Positions 1 to 8,470 of a stretch of 64,000 nucleotides of DNA are shown here, one piece after another. Location of the stretch: assembly GCF_004104355.1 (NCBI RefSeq), contig NZ_RJLM01000002.1:125168-189167 (forward strand), in the 5' to 3' direction. Numbering within the stretch: position 1 is the stretch's first letter; each line of letters starts with the position of its first letter. This stretch comes from Photobacterium chitinilyticum. GTDB taxonomy: Bacteria > Pseudomonadota > Gammaproteobacteria > Enterobacterales > Vibrionaceae. Position numbers and translations under genes: made by a program. A model generated the notes under the pieces. That model did not search any database, had not been told where the DNA came from, and worked only from the letters and a program-made list of their open reading frames with translations.

Positions 1-231
1 ACAGTCGAATTGGATGCCTTTCCAGACCAGGCATTGGAAGGTATTGTCGACAGCTTTTCACCGGCAACGGGGGCTAAATTTGCCCTGTTACCTCCGGAAA
101 ACGCGACCGGAAACTTCACCAAAATCGTCCAGCGCGTCCCCGTAAAAATTACCATCGTCGATTCTGCTCAGCTACAAGGGCGATTGATTCCGGGTCTTTC
201 CGTTGTAGCCACTGTAGATACCCGAGGCTAA
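1..231 (+). CDS. HlyD/EmrA-type membrane fusion protein, C-terminal end (partial)
   Basis: Only the last 76 codons are in view; the gene starts before the window. The visible part contains VPVKITI followed by PGLSVVATVDTRG, the pattern seen at the C-terminal beta-barrel of EmrA/HlyD-family periplasmic adaptors. Such proteins link an inner-membrane pump to a TolC-like outer-membrane channel. The stop lies four bases before the start of a 14-helix DHA2 transporter, so the two form an EmrAB-like efflux pair. The family call rests on this short tail plus context. The substrate cannot be read from the sequence. Confidence 0.75.
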   Translation, partial: TVELDAFPDQALEGIVDSFSPATGAKFALLPPENATGNFTKIVQRVPVKITIVDSAQLQGRLIPGLSVVATVDTRG

Positions 232-235
232 CCCA

Positions 236-1816
236 ATGAATTCCTCAGTCACTGCCACGGAGCAGCCGTCTATATCGCACATTGAGCAGGTAGATCAGTC
301 ACGAAACGATGTACCACGTCGTCACTGGATAGCCTTGATCGGTGGTCTGATCGGCGCATTTATGGCTATTTTGGATATCCAGATCACCAACTCTTCTCTG
401 AAAGATATTCAGGGCGCACTCTCGGCAACGCTGGACGAAAGCTCATGGATTTCGACCTCTTATCTGGTGGCAGAGATGATTGCGATTCCGCTGAGCGGAT
501 GGCTCTCAATGGCACTGGGCAAACGTCGCTATCTGACCTGGACGACAGTGATCTTCACCCTGTCATCACTGCTGTGTTCAATTTCGTGGAATATGACCTC
601 TATGATTACGTTTCGGGCATTGCAGGGGTTTAGTGGTGGCGCCTTGATCCCGCTGGCGTTTTCTCTGGTCGTTCAGTTGCTGCCGGTCCACAAACGAGCG
701 ATTGGTATGGCGATGTTCGGCGTTACTGCTACCTTCGCTCCGTCAATCGGGCCAACGCTTGGTGGCTGGCTGACGGAGAACTTATCATGGCACTATATTT
801 TCTATATCAATATTCCACCTGCAATCCTGCTGATCACTATGGTGCGCTATGGTCTGGACGATGAGCCGCTGAATATCCAGAGCCTGTTAAAAGCCGATTG
901 GGTTGGTATTGTTACCATGGCTCTAGGCCTGGGTTGCCTGGAAGTAGTATTGGAAGACGGTAACCGCGAGGAATGGTTCAACTCTGATTTTATTGTCACG
1001 CTGGCTACCATTTCCGCCGTCAGCCTAGTGTACTTTGTGATCAATGAACTGCAACACAAGAAACCGCTGGTCAATTTGCGACTGCTGAAAAATGGGCAAT
1101 TTGCCATGTCATGCCTGGCTTATCTGATCCTCGGAATGGCTCTGCTAGGTTCGATTTATGTTTTGCCGCTCTACCTGACTCAAATTCAGCACTACAATGC
1201 AATGGAAATCGGCGAGGTACTTATGTGGATGGGGTTTCCGCAGCTATTAATTTTTCCGCTGGTACCTAAGCTGACCAATATCATCAAGCCAAAGTATTTG
1301 GTCACGTTTGGTTTTGTAATGTTTGGACTAAGCTGTTACGTCAACACTCACATGAGCATTGACTTCGGCGGGCAACAACTGATTTTCTCGATGCTACTTC
1401 GTGCCATCGGCAGTCCTTTCATCATGGTGCCGCTGTCGCTTGTTGCCATGCAGGGGATCAGCAAAGCAGATACGCCAGATGCTTCGACACTCACCAATGT
1501 TATGCGTAACCTTGGTGGTGCATTCAGCATCGCAATCATCGCGACAATGCTCGACAACAAAACCCGGGAACACCTGGCCCACATAAAAGAATCAGTACCG
1601 AGTGTCAGCTCCAATGCCTGGCAACAACTATTGCAGCAAAGCAGTTATTTTGTACAGGCAGGTAGTGATGCCAACACGGCAATGGTACAGGCTCAAGCCT
1701 CTTTAGTGGCAACCATGCAGCGTGACGCGGCGATCATGGCCTATAACGATGCCTTCCTGATGATGAGTGCCTTTTTAGCCATGGCTGCCGTCATCATGCT
1801 TAGCTCGAAGAGCTAG
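236..1816 (+). CDS. DHA2 family MFS multidrug efflux transporter (EmrB/QacA type)
   Basis: A 526-residue inner-membrane protein with many hydrophobic segments, the length expected for 14-helix DHA2 drug:proton antiporters. The first helix carries FMAILDIQITNSSL, matching the family LDxxIxN signature. GWLSMALGKRRYL corresponds to MFS motif A, and APSIGPTLGGWL to the helix-5 antiporter motif C. A GAGG element about eight bases ahead of the ATG lies inside the end of the upstream adaptor gene, supporting this start and co-translation. By family it would expel hydrophobic drugs, dyes or bile-like compounds through the adaptor and an outer-membrane channel encoded elsewhere. No regulator is visible next to it. 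Confidence 0.88.
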   Translation: MNSSVTATEQPSISHIEQVDQSRNDVPRRHWIALIGGLIGAFMAILDIQITNSSLKDIQGALSATLDESSWISTSYLVAEMIAIPLSGWLSMALGKRRYLTWTTVIFTLSSLLCSISWNMTSMITFRALQGFSGGALIPLAFSLVVQLLPVHKRAIGMAMFGVTATFAPSIGPTLGGWLTENLSWHYIFYINIPPAILLITMVRYGLDDEPLNIQSLLKADWVGIVTMALGLGCLEVVLEDGNREEWFNSDFIVTLATISAVSLVYFVINELQHKKPLVNLRLLKNGQFAMSCLAYLILGMALLGSIYVLPLYLTQIQHYNAMEIGEVLMWMGFPQLLIFPLVPKLTNIIKPKYLVTFGFVMFGLSCYVNTHMSIDFGGQQLIFSMLLRAIGSPFIMVPLSLVAMQGISKADTPDASTLTNVMRNLGGAFSIAIIATMLDNKTREHLAHIKESVPSVSSNAWQQLLQQSSYFVQAGSDANTAMVQAQASLVATMQRDAAIMAYNDAFLMMSAFLAMAAVIMLSSKS

Positions 1817-1828
1817 CCGAAACAACAT

Positions 1829-1862
1829 TAAAAAGCGGCAACAACCTAAGGTTCTTGCCGCT
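1829..1862 (-). terminator. Terminator of the DMT transporter gene
   Basis: AGCGGCAA pairs with TTGCCGCT, extended by AACC/GGTT past one C-C mismatch, with a three-base loop. On the minus strand the stem is followed by five T. It lies between convergent genes, so it mainly ends the leftward DMT transcript and may also slow read-through from the MFS gene. Confidence 0.7.
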
Positions 1863-1893
1863 GTCTATTGCGTACTTGGTTCTATCCGGTAGC

Positions 1894-2781
1894 TTACGCT
1901 GTAGCCAATTGCTGAACCATGACTTTCGGTTTACGCTGGGCCAGAACCACTCCCGCCAATACCATGCCACCACCAATATAATGATAGGCTGCAAGCTGTT
2001 CGTTCAACATCACGCTCGCGATACCAGCGGTAATAACAGGCATCAGATTCATAAACATAGCAGTACGATCCGCCCCCAGGCGCTGGATCCCTTGCATCCA
2101 GCACCACGGTGCTATAACCGACGCCGGAATGGCTGCATACATAATCAAAGGTAGCGACTCTGCCGTGATCTCCACCCGCTCACTGTTCAAAAACAGTGGA
2201 ATTAGCATCAATACAGCCAGCACACCTTGGACATAAACAGACTGCCAAGTGCTCAGCGGCATCTGCCAACGTTTCAGCAAAACACAATACAGCGCATAAA
2301 CAAACGCCGCCAGCAACAGCAAGGCGTCGCCCACCGTAATACCTTGTTCCGCCAGATGACGGATATCACCATGGCTAAGCATCAATACCAATCCAGCCAA
2401 GGATAATACGGCACCGACAATAGCCAACGGCAGCAAACGTTGGCCCAATAGCGGCACGCTCAGAAACATGCTGATAAGTGGCACCAAAGAAATAATTAAT
2501 GCCATATTGGTAGCTGTCGTGGTTTCAGCCGCAAAGTAACCCAGCGATTGGTTCAGTACCATGCCTAGTAACGCCAAAAAAGCTAGCTTGGGGATATAAC
2601 GACGGATCGTTGACCAGTTACGCCATACCGAACCCAGGACAAACGGCGTAAGTACCGACATGGCAACAAACCAGCGGTAAAAGGAAATCGCTCCCGGATC
2701 AATTACACTGATCGAAAGCTTGTTTACAATGGCATTCCCTGCCCAAATCGAAACTGTTAACAACGGAAATAAGTAGAACAT
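1894..2781 (-). CDS. DMT superfamily (EamA) exporter
   Basis: A 295-residue protein made almost entirely of hydrophobic helices, consistent with ten transmembrane segments in two EamA repeats of about 140 residues. The first repeat begins with LLTVSIWAGNAIVNKLS, and the second ends with the typical helix followed by a short basic tail (QRKPKVMVQQL). EamA transporters export small metabolites such as amino acids, or drugs; the substrate cannot be predicted here. It is convergent with the MFS gene and has its own terminator, so it is probably a single-gene unit. Confidence 0.85.
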   Translation of the reverse strand: MFYLFPLLTVSIWAGNAIVNKLSISVIDPGAISFYRWFVAMSVLTPFVLGSVWRNWSTIRRYIPKLAFLALLGMVLNQSLGYFAAETTTATNMALIISLVPLISMFLSVPLLGQRLLPLAIVGAVLSLAGLVLMLSHGDIRHLAEQGITVGDALLLLAAFVYALYCVLLKRWQMPLSTWQSVYVQGVLAVLMLIPLFLNSERVEITAESLPLIMYAAIPASVIAPWCWMQGIQRLGADRTAMFMNLMPVITAGIASVMLNEQLAAYHYIGGGMVLAGVVLAQRKPKVMVQQLATA

Positions 2782-3245
2782 GGCCTGCCTTTACAATACG
2801 TTTTCAGGTGTTTTCGCATGAATTATTATTCATCTACGTCATAGTTTGGCAGGTCATTTTAGATATAAATATCTCTAAAAAGACATTATAACTCTATTGT
2901 CAGACATTTAAGGAAAATACCCGTGTCACCTATACAATCGCTTTTCTTTCGAGATACCATTACAACAACTAAGCAATTGAATTATATTCATAATTTCACA
3001 TTCAGATTGTATAGATTAAGAATCATTCCTGATAAGAAAGAGTGATCTTTCCATGAGGAAAAATCTAAAGGCTTACCAACACAATCCATACAGTTGCGAT
3101 GTGTAATATGGCAGAGCTCGCGGGCAGAATAATGACAGATGTATCTGTAGCGGTAAAAAGCCGCTGGCTTCCGGTAGGCATGACTATGGAGTATTTAAAG
3201 AAAGCCACAAATACCATAGCCATACCGCCACATTAACGGTATGAC
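2782..3245. other. Intergenic stretch with a hairpin, no supported gene
   Basis: About 460 bases between the DMT transporter and the 148-residue hypothetical gene, both read leftward. I find no ORF with a credible start and ribosome-binding site. The right half contains an imperfect hairpin, CTATGGAGTATTT (3184-3196) against AAATACCATAG (3209-3219), with a single-base bulge, and a smaller AGCGG/CCGCT stem just before it. The left part is AT-rich and should hold the DMT promoter. Confidence 0.5.
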
Positions 3246-3692
3246 TTACTGTTCCACAGGTTGATTAACCTCTTCAGGCAACCAGCTAAACATAGTATCA
3301 AACAGCTCTTGCTCTGTGGGCCTACCAAGCTTCCCGTTAATCAGCGAACTCATTTCCAGCAAATGCCCCACCTTCGCAACTGGCTTATAGGGCTCATCGA
3401 AAAAACGGAATATTGGAGAGTGGCGAATATAGAAGCTTGCTGCCGCCGACGCCTCGCTAACATCCTGATGCTCTGAGATCCGTCTAGGACAATCCCACGT
3501 GGCCCCATCAAGTACATAAACGCCAATCTGTCCCGTTTCGACATAACTGAGCTCATCAACAAAAGGAACATTCCACCAGCACCTTAGCTCTTCGTGTGTT
3601 CTTTCTTCATTCATGATATCGCTACGAGGAAACAAAGCCTGCGTACGTTCATTTCTTATGGGAATGTCACACTCGGTAAACTCAATCTCCAT
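3246..3692 (-). CDS. Hypothetical 148-residue cytoplasmic protein
   Basis: I do not recognise a family. The protein has no signal peptide or membrane segment and is rich in acidic and aromatic residues (for example RCWWNVPFVDELSYVETGQ). It contains DGATWDCPRRISEH and ends with FDTMFSWLPEEVNQPVEQ. An AAGGTG about eight bases before the ATG supports the start. It stands alone between two gene-free stretches, with a minus-strand terminator 100 bases upstream isolating it from the exonuclease gene. It could be an accessory or immunity-type protein, but nothing in the sequence proves this. Confidence 0.6.
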   Translation of the reverse strand: MEIEFTECDIPIRNERTQALFPRSDIMNEERTHEELRCWWNVPFVDELSYVETGQIGVYVLDGATWDCPRRISEHQDVSEASAAASFYIRHSPIFRFFDEPYKPVAKVGHLLEMSSLINGKLGRPTEQELFDTMFSWLPEEVNQPVEQ

Positions 3693-3788
3693 ACCTTCAA
3701 CACCTTATAAAACCAATTTGATATGAATTTTACAGCATAAGCTCATATTAAACAGGTCGCTATCAATAAAATTCAGGTATAAAAGGCA

Positions 3789-3813
3789 AGAAAAAAGCCG
3801 CATAGTGCGGCTT
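3789..3813 (-). terminator. Terminator after the DEDDh exonuclease gene
   Basis: AAGCCGCA and TGCGGCTT form an 8-bp perfect stem with a TAG loop. On the minus strand it is followed by six T. It starts about 20 bases after the exonuclease stop, a standard rho-independent layout. Confidence 0.85.
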
Positions 3814-3831
3814 CATTAATAAAATTAAGGA

Positions 3832-4377
3832 TTATTCATTCGGCGGGATGAATAATTTTTTGGCGAGACGGGCAAGGTTATAGGCATCAACGTAGCCTGA
3901 ATGCTGGCGACCTTCCCACTCGACACCTGCCATCTCCATTGCCGCACGTTGACCGCAGCGCTTATTGTTTACATGACGTTGCAAGCGAAACAGTGTCGCC
4001 AAATTTAAATACTCGTTAAACGGAACCTTGAGCCCTTTCTCTTTGCACTCAGCGCGCAAAATCAGATCGTCACGTCCCCAGGCGGCATAAATTTTATGTC
4101 GACCGCCAAACTTCTGTTCAATCGATTTTAGAATCGTTGCCAATGGCTTGCCATTTTTAGCAATGACCTCCGGCTTGATACCTGTCAGCTCGGTACAGAA
4201 CAGAGAAACGTCATCATGCTCCGGTGTCACATAATGCTGCGCTCGACGAACAATCTCACCAGTTACCAAATCCAGCTCGGCTACGCCAATCTCGATAATC
4301 TCTCCGGTCCTCGACTCCCGCCCATCATTCCAACAACACATTTCGAGGTCAAAGCAGACAATACGATTAAAATTCAT
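3832..4377 (-). CDS. DEDDh-type 3'-5' exonuclease
   Basis: A 181-residue protein of the RNase T/DNA polymerase III epsilon exonuclease fold. Motif Exo I is CFDLEMCCW, with metal ligands Asp10 and Glu12. The middle region TELTGIKPEVI is the usual helix before Exo II. Near the C-terminus HSGYVDAYNLARL supplies the H-x4-D of Exo III, so the catalytic set looks complete. The family removes 3' nucleotides from DNA or RNA with two metal ions; this short stand-alone form resembles KapD/ERI-1-like exonucleases more than DnaQ. The substrate is not predictable. It is a single-gene unit with its own terminator. Confidence 0.82.
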   Translation of the reverse strand: MNFNRIVCFDLEMCCWNDGRESRTGEIIEIGVAELDLVTGEIVRRAQHYVTPEHDDVSLFCTELTGIKPEVIAKNGKPLATILKSIEQKFGGRHKIYAAWGRDDLILRAECKEKGLKVPFNEYLNLATLFRLQRHVNNKRCGQRAAMEMAGVEWEGRQHSGYVDAYNLARLAKKLFIPPNE

Positions 4378-4463
4378 TACTTTTCCGGCACAACATTAAA
4401 ACTGGGCAGGCAGGATACCATCTAGGGCGGTGTTCGCCAAAGTAGGTACATGAGAAAAACACC

Positions 4464-5030
4464 GCTAGGCCTCGCAGCAGATCTCTGCAATCATACGCAA
4501 GCGGCGCTGTGGTTGGGCTATAAACGGGTTGGTTGTATCCCATGCATAATCACGTTGCCAATCGACAATTTCTCCGTTGAAGTGCTTGATCAGCAGATCC
4601 GTGGCCAACTCTGATGATTTCATCGCAATAGTCACCCTGATGAGAAGACAGGATCCAAAATTCACCCACATTACCCAGCAAGGCAAATTTATTGCTGCAC
4701 AATGTGGTGACATTGGCAGAATACCCCCCAATCTCACCTACAGGGTTCGGATATTCAGCCTTGGCTGGCACGGTCGTATCAAGCACAAAATCGGCTTCGA
4801 TTTGATATGTCTGCAGGTCCGCGTCAACCACGGCTAAAGTGCTGATATGTGATTTCGACACCTTGCGTTGCCGCTTCATCAGCCAGAACTTTATCAAACT
4901 GTGAACGCTGTTCCTAGAACGTGGTGCCTGCCCCTGCAGTGAATTTTTCGGTGAAATTAAAGCAAGTGTACGCGCCGTTACGTCGAAATGCCGCGCCGCC
5001 TTTACACATGCCTTCACAGCCGTGCCACAC
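4464..5030 (-). pseudogene. Decayed NAD(P)/FAD-dependent oxidoreductase of APE clusters
   Basis: No intact ORF exists, but three minus-strand frames in order give a recognisable flavoprotein of the tryptophan-halogenase-like group found in Vibrio APE and dialkylresorcinol clusters. Frame one gives CKGGAAFRRNGAYTCFNF and, past an in-frame TAG at 4914-4916, QFDKVLADEAATQGVEITYQ. Another frame gives VGEIGGYSANVTTLCSNK then FALLGNVGEFW. A frameshift near 4640-4650 leads to VTIAMKSSELATDLLIKH, and later AWDTTNPFIAQPQRRL. The N-terminal FAD-binding GxGxxG part is absent, and DWQRDYA runs straight into AWDTTNPF, which in intact relatives as I recall them are separated by tens of residues. So there are at least one nonsense mutation, two frame changes, a 5' truncation and a probable internal deletion. 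Confidence 0.8.
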
Positions 5031-5112
5031 AAAAATTGACTGATTTTCTCATTTTATTGAGATCGAATTCATTTCCTCTGCCGTAAGATCAGTAAAAGAG
5101 AGGGAAATAATA

Positions 5113-5994
5113 ATGAAGCACCTATTATTATCTGTACTGTTTCTGTATCTGCAGGGCTGTGCAAATAAAGCATTTTTCTCGCCATCCCAAGCTGCATCGT
5201 TAAACCCAGATATACAATGGTTATCATCCCTATCAGGAAACACCATTGCCTACCTGTGGATCCCTTCAAGTACAGCAACTCCAGCGAAAGGCATTGTTGC
5301 CCACTTCCATGGCAACAGTGGGCACATGGAAGCCACTCAAGAAAAAGTTAACTGGCTTTCAGAACATGGTTACGATGTGATGGTATTCGACTACTCTGGA
5401 TTCGGTCACTCTACCGGTAAGGTCAGTGATGAAGCCGCCTATTACGATGCCATCACGGTACTTCAATACTTGGCTATATTACGCAGCGACTCCCAATTGC
5501 CATTGTTTGTAATCGCCACCTCGACTGGAGGCAACATTTTCATGCGTGCTCAAGCCGATTATCCGACAACAATTGATGGCATGGTCATCGACTCATCCTT
5601 CACCAGTTACATCAATGAGGCCGAGTACATACTTAATAAAGGATTTCTTGGCGATTGGTATTCTTGGCTAGCCCATATCGTGATGCGAGACGATTATGCA
5701 GCAAAAGAACGTGTTGATGCATTACCGGATACTGACAGTCTGGTAATTCATTGTGAGGGTGATCGTATTGTGCCAATTGCTTCGGGCGAAGCAATATACA
5801 GCCAATTGTCAGGTAAGAAACATTTCTGGCGCTTTAGCAACTGTTCGCATGCGCGTGCTATGACCAACGATTTTCCAGATAACCAGCGACGTATTGTCGA
5901 GTGGCTAGCACGATCAGCAAATGATCGCGACATGCCGAGCAATACCACAGATTCCAATAGCCATGATTTACAGCTGGCTAATGCGAGCAAGTAA
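5113..5994 (+). CDS. Alpha/beta hydrolase lipoprotein
   Basis: A 293-residue protein. The N-terminus is a short hydrophobic signal with lipobox LQGC (Cys at about residue 16), so it is a probable lipoprotein. HFHGNSGH is the oxyanion-side motif of alpha/beta hydrolases, followed by MVFDYSGFGHSTG. The nucleophile elbow reads ATSTGG, with Ser as the likely nucleophile, and HCEGDRIVP and SHARAM carry the expected acid and His. It resembles the ABHD13/FrsA-like hydrolase group; the substrate is unknown. It lies between the dead flavoprotein and the APE methyltransferase, convergent with the latter, so it may be a fringe member of the pigment locus or unrelated. A GAGGG precedes the ATG. Confidence 0.8.
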   Translation: MKHLLLSVLFLYLQGCANKAFFSPSQAASLNPDIQWLSSLSGNTIAYLWIPSSTATPAKGIVAHFHGNSGHMEATQEKVNWLSEHGYDVMVFDYSGFGHSTGKVSDEAAYYDAITVLQYLAILRSDSQLPLFVIATSTGGNIFMRAQADYPTTIDGMVIDSSFTSYINEAEYILNKGFLGDWYSWLAHIVMRDDYAAKERVDALPDTDSLVIHCEGDRIVPIASGEAIYSQLSGKKHFWRFSNCSHARAMTNDFPDNQRRIVEWLARSANDRDMPSNTTDSNSHDLQLANASK

Positions 5995-6009
5995 TTGTGC
6001 TCGCATTAG
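5978..6009. terminator. Hairpin between convergent genes, overlapping the hydrolase stop
   Basis: CTAATGCGAGCA pairs perfectly over 12 bp with TGCTCGCATTAG, and the hydrolase stop codon sits in the loop. Neither strand has a good T-run after the stem, so it may act as a transcript-end or stabilising hairpin for both convergent genes rather than a classical intrinsic terminator. Confidence 0.5.
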
Positions 6010-6034
6010 GTTAAAAAGAATGGAGATAGTACGA

Positions 6035-7102
6035 TTAGCTTGCTTTTAAGGCCAACAACGTATGTCCTAGCCCGATATCATCAGTACGGCTTTCCACAAT
6101 GAAACCCGCTTCCGACACGATTTCGAGGAAGTCTTCACTGCGATAGAAACGACTATTGCCATTCGCCAAGCACGTGAAGTATAACGAGGTCGCGTTCAGG
6201 CTGTACGCAGCAGCATCATAACGCTGTGCGTCCCAAAACAATTCCAAGATATACACAATCGCATCCTCAGACATCGCCGCTCTAACCCGACGTAAAATAC
6301 TGAGAATTTCCATTGGTGAAAAGCAATCTAAGAATTGGCTCATCCACCACACATCCGCCCCTTGGGGTAATGCCTGCGTCTTATCCAACATGTTGGTAGG
6401 GTAACCATGAATCCGATCTGCAACCCCTTGAGCTTGTGCATTTTCCATCGCCATCGCAATTTGCTGAGGCAAGTCAATAATAGTGACCTCAACATCATCA
6501 TCATGCTGACAGCACTGCAATGCCCACTTCCCAGTGTTACCGCCGATATCGAACAAACGCTTAGGTTTAGAGGCAAACACGCGCTCAAGCAATATCGGGA
6601 AAGAACGGTCAGAATAGAAATGATCGAAATTAAACCAGCTGGTTTTCGCTTTCTCAGGTAGCTGAGATAACCCTTCGTAGATGGTCGTCCACTCGCCAAG
6701 CTCTTTGAGGCCAGCAGGTGTCCCTTCTTCAATCGCTTCGGTTAGATGCATCATCGCTGCATAACAAACATCTGCGGTAAAATCCATATTGGCTCGGGTC
6801 ATACCATCATTAACTAAGAAATGCCCTAAATTGGCCAACACATAATTGGGTTGTGACCAGGTCACAATGTTTGCACTCAGTGCCATATCCAATAGCACCT
6901 TGACACCATACTCACTAACTTCGGTTTGTGTCGCAATATCTTCCGCAGACAAGCCAGCTTTGCCTGCCTGATCCAGTACAGTCAGAATCCCTAAATCACG
7001 TAATGTTCTGGCGGTGTGGAACACAATTGGTGCAAAGGCCATTTTTTGTGCTTCCGTTTTGGCTTCTAAAGCATTAAACGGATCGTTTTGGTATGAAGTC
7101 AC
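6035..7102 (-). CDS. SAM-dependent methyltransferase of the APE cluster (ApeB-like)
   Basis: A 355-residue class I methyltransferase of the O-methyltransferase/CrtF-like group. An N-terminal winged-helix dimerisation region (about residues 30-100) precedes the SAM fold, whose motif I is DIGGNTG (about 185-191), followed by VTIIDLPQQ and GADVWWMSQFLDCFS. APE clusters carry such an enzyme, believed to methylate the aryl head group; assignment as ApeB is by position and family. The start is GTG: upstream in frame there is a stop after only a few codons, so no longer form is possible. It is read away from the main operon, after the 130-residue lipoprotein gene. Confidence 0.8.
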   Translation of the reverse strand: MTSYQNDPFNALEAKTEAQKMAFAPIVFHTARTLRDLGILTVLDQAGKAGLSAEDIATQTEVSEYGVKVLLDMALSANIVTWSQPNYVLANLGHFLVNDGMTRANMDFTADVCYAAMMHLTEAIEEGTPAGLKELGEWTTIYEGLSQLPEKAKTSWFNFDHFYSDRSFPILLERVFASKPKRLFDIGGNTGKWALQCCQHDDDVEVTIIDLPQQIAMAMENAQAQGVADRIHGYPTNMLDKTQALPQGADVWWMSQFLDCFSPMEILSILRRVRAAMSEDAIVYILELFWDAQRYDAAAYSLNATSLYFTCLANGNSRFYRSEDFLEIVSEAGFIVESRTDDIGLGHTLLALKAS

Positions 7103-7157
7103 AGAAAGTCCAATTTAGCTAATAAAAATGTAATATCTCGACACAAGATAGGAAAAA

Positions 7158-7550
7158 TCACTGCGCAACCATCGCCAGTTCTTTCTTAATATCGACATCT
7201 AAATTGTTCACCCAGCGATTGTAGTTACGATGTATTTTTCCATCTTCGTACATAAGGTTTTCTGAGCTAACATAATCAATAGAATAGGTTTTGTCACTGT
7301 AGACAATATCCACGATGGCAATATGTGTCCGAGCAGTATATTCAGCGCGAATAACGCCCGGTTTTGTTTCCATCATGACCCAGTTCCGACGCATTCCAGC
7401 TTCCATAATAGCCTGTTTTACCTGGGTAATTTGAAGGTTATACGCAACTGGGGTATTCTCTACATTTCGTAGAGGCTGAATACGGCCACAACCAGCTAGT
7501 GTTACTAACATAGCTGCAATAGCAAGACCCTTAAGGATTTTCATTGTCAC
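7158..7550 (-). CDS. Small lipoprotein at the head of the leftward APE transcript
   Basis: A 130-residue protein with a signal peptide ending in lipobox LAGC, so a lipid-anchored envelope protein. The mature part has a short alpha-beta pattern (VKQAIMEAGMRRNWVMME then PGVIRAEYTARTHIAIVDI and YSIDYVSSENLMY), the kind of small domain found in many uncharacterised proteobacterial lipoproteins. It is 55 bases upstream of the methyltransferase on the same strand and divergent from apeC, so it probably belongs to the cluster (possibly the protein called ApeA in other systems, not verified). Pigment insertion or transport is conceivable but not shown. Confidence 0.72.
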   Translation of the reverse strand: MTMKILKGLAIAAMLVTLAGCGRIQPLRNVENTPVAYNLQITQVKQAIMEAGMRRNWVMMETKPGVIRAEYTARTHIAIVDIVYSDKTYSIDYVSSENLMYEDGKIHRNYNRWVNNLDVDIKKELAMVAQ

Positions 7551-7705
7551 TCCTTTATATAATCAAAGAGGGGGAGATAATGATCTCGTTACGACGGTAC
7601 GGTAGCACAAAAATACTTGCATTCATTACCTCGTTAATTATCTAATGACTACTTTATTTGTTTTAGTGATAGAACTAACAAAATATCGAGTATACAATAC
7701 CGCCA
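7551..7705. promoter_or_regulatory. Divergent promoter region of the APE cluster
   Basis: These 155 bases separate the leftward lipoprotein-methyltransferase pair from the rightward apeC operon and must carry both promoters. The part near apeC is AT-rich (around 7620-7690). I see no clear operator palindrome, and apeC has no strong ribosome-binding site. Confidence 0.45.
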
Positions 7706-8470
7706 ATGAACAGTGTACATTTCAATGTAATTAATTGGCTGGCGCTTTCACCTGGACTTACCGATTCATCGGCATGGACAACTTGGTCAAACGACAAACA
7801 GTGGCCTGAACACTGTGACGCCGTCCCTGCCACACTTATCCCTGCCATGATGCGTCGCCGCATGAGCTCGCTCAGCAAGATTGCTATGCAGGCAGCGATG
7901 TCGTTGGTTGATACACACGACACCCAGGTTGATTACATCGTCTTTGCTAGCCGCCACGGTGAACTGACCCGCACCGTTAAATTGATGCACGATATCCTAA
8001 CCGGTGAAGATGCATCCCCAACCGCATTCTCTCAATCCGTACACAATACGGCATCTGGACTTTATACCATCGCCACCAAACAGGCGATTCCGGTAGCCTC
8101 ATTAGGGGCCTGCGAGAACACCCTGCACGCAGCACTCATCGAAGTCGCAGCGTATTTAGTCGAGCATCCCTCTCACACGGTGTTATTAGTCGATTTTGAT
8201 GAACCATTACCTGCGCCATACCAACGTTTTGATGCCCCTAATTATCAAGGTTATGCCTTTGGCATGTTACTGACAGGTGGTAATGACATAGAGTTGGCAT
8301 GGGAGCCTCAGTTATCTTCTCATGGCACCTCAAACACTGACCGCGCTTTGATTGAAGCCAGCAAACAAGCTTTTCCTCAATCGTTAGATGTGCTTGCCCA
8401 TTGGGTGAAGAACGACAGCTCTTGGACTATCGATAGCGCTCGGGCGCGTTGGCACTGGAAACGTAAATAA
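7706..8470 (+). CDS. apeC: Half-length ketosynthase-like protein ApeC (chain-length-factor partner)
   Basis: A 254-residue protein matching only the N-terminal half of a beta-ketoacyl synthase. The central SLGACENTLHAAL (Cys at about 136) aligns by eye with the nucleophile elbow, but the C-terminal half with the two catalytic His residues is missing. In characterised APE systems a short KS-like protein of this kind pairs with full-length ApeO as a KS-CLF-type heterodimer, so the short length is a family trait and not damage. It is first in the rightward operon, and its stop directly abuts the apeD start, implying tight co-translation. Confidence 0.85.
   Translation: MNSVHFNVINWLALSPGLTDSSAWTTWSNDKQWPEHCDAVPATLIPAMMRRRMSSLSKIAMQAAMSLVDTHDTQVDYIVFASRHGELTRTVKLMHDILTGEDASPTAFSQSVHNTASGLYTIATKQAIPVASLGACENTLHAALIEVAAYLVEHPSHTVLLVDFDEPLPAPYQRFDAPNYQGYAFGMLLTGGNDIELAWEPQLSSHGTSNTDRALIEASKQAFPQSLDVLAHWVKNDSSWTIDSARARWHWKRK

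Noticed and set aside
7706-8470. ApeC as a truncated, broken ketosynthase
   Set aside because: Half-length KS-like proteins are a standard part of APE clusters and pair with ApeO; the frame is clean and abuts apeD.
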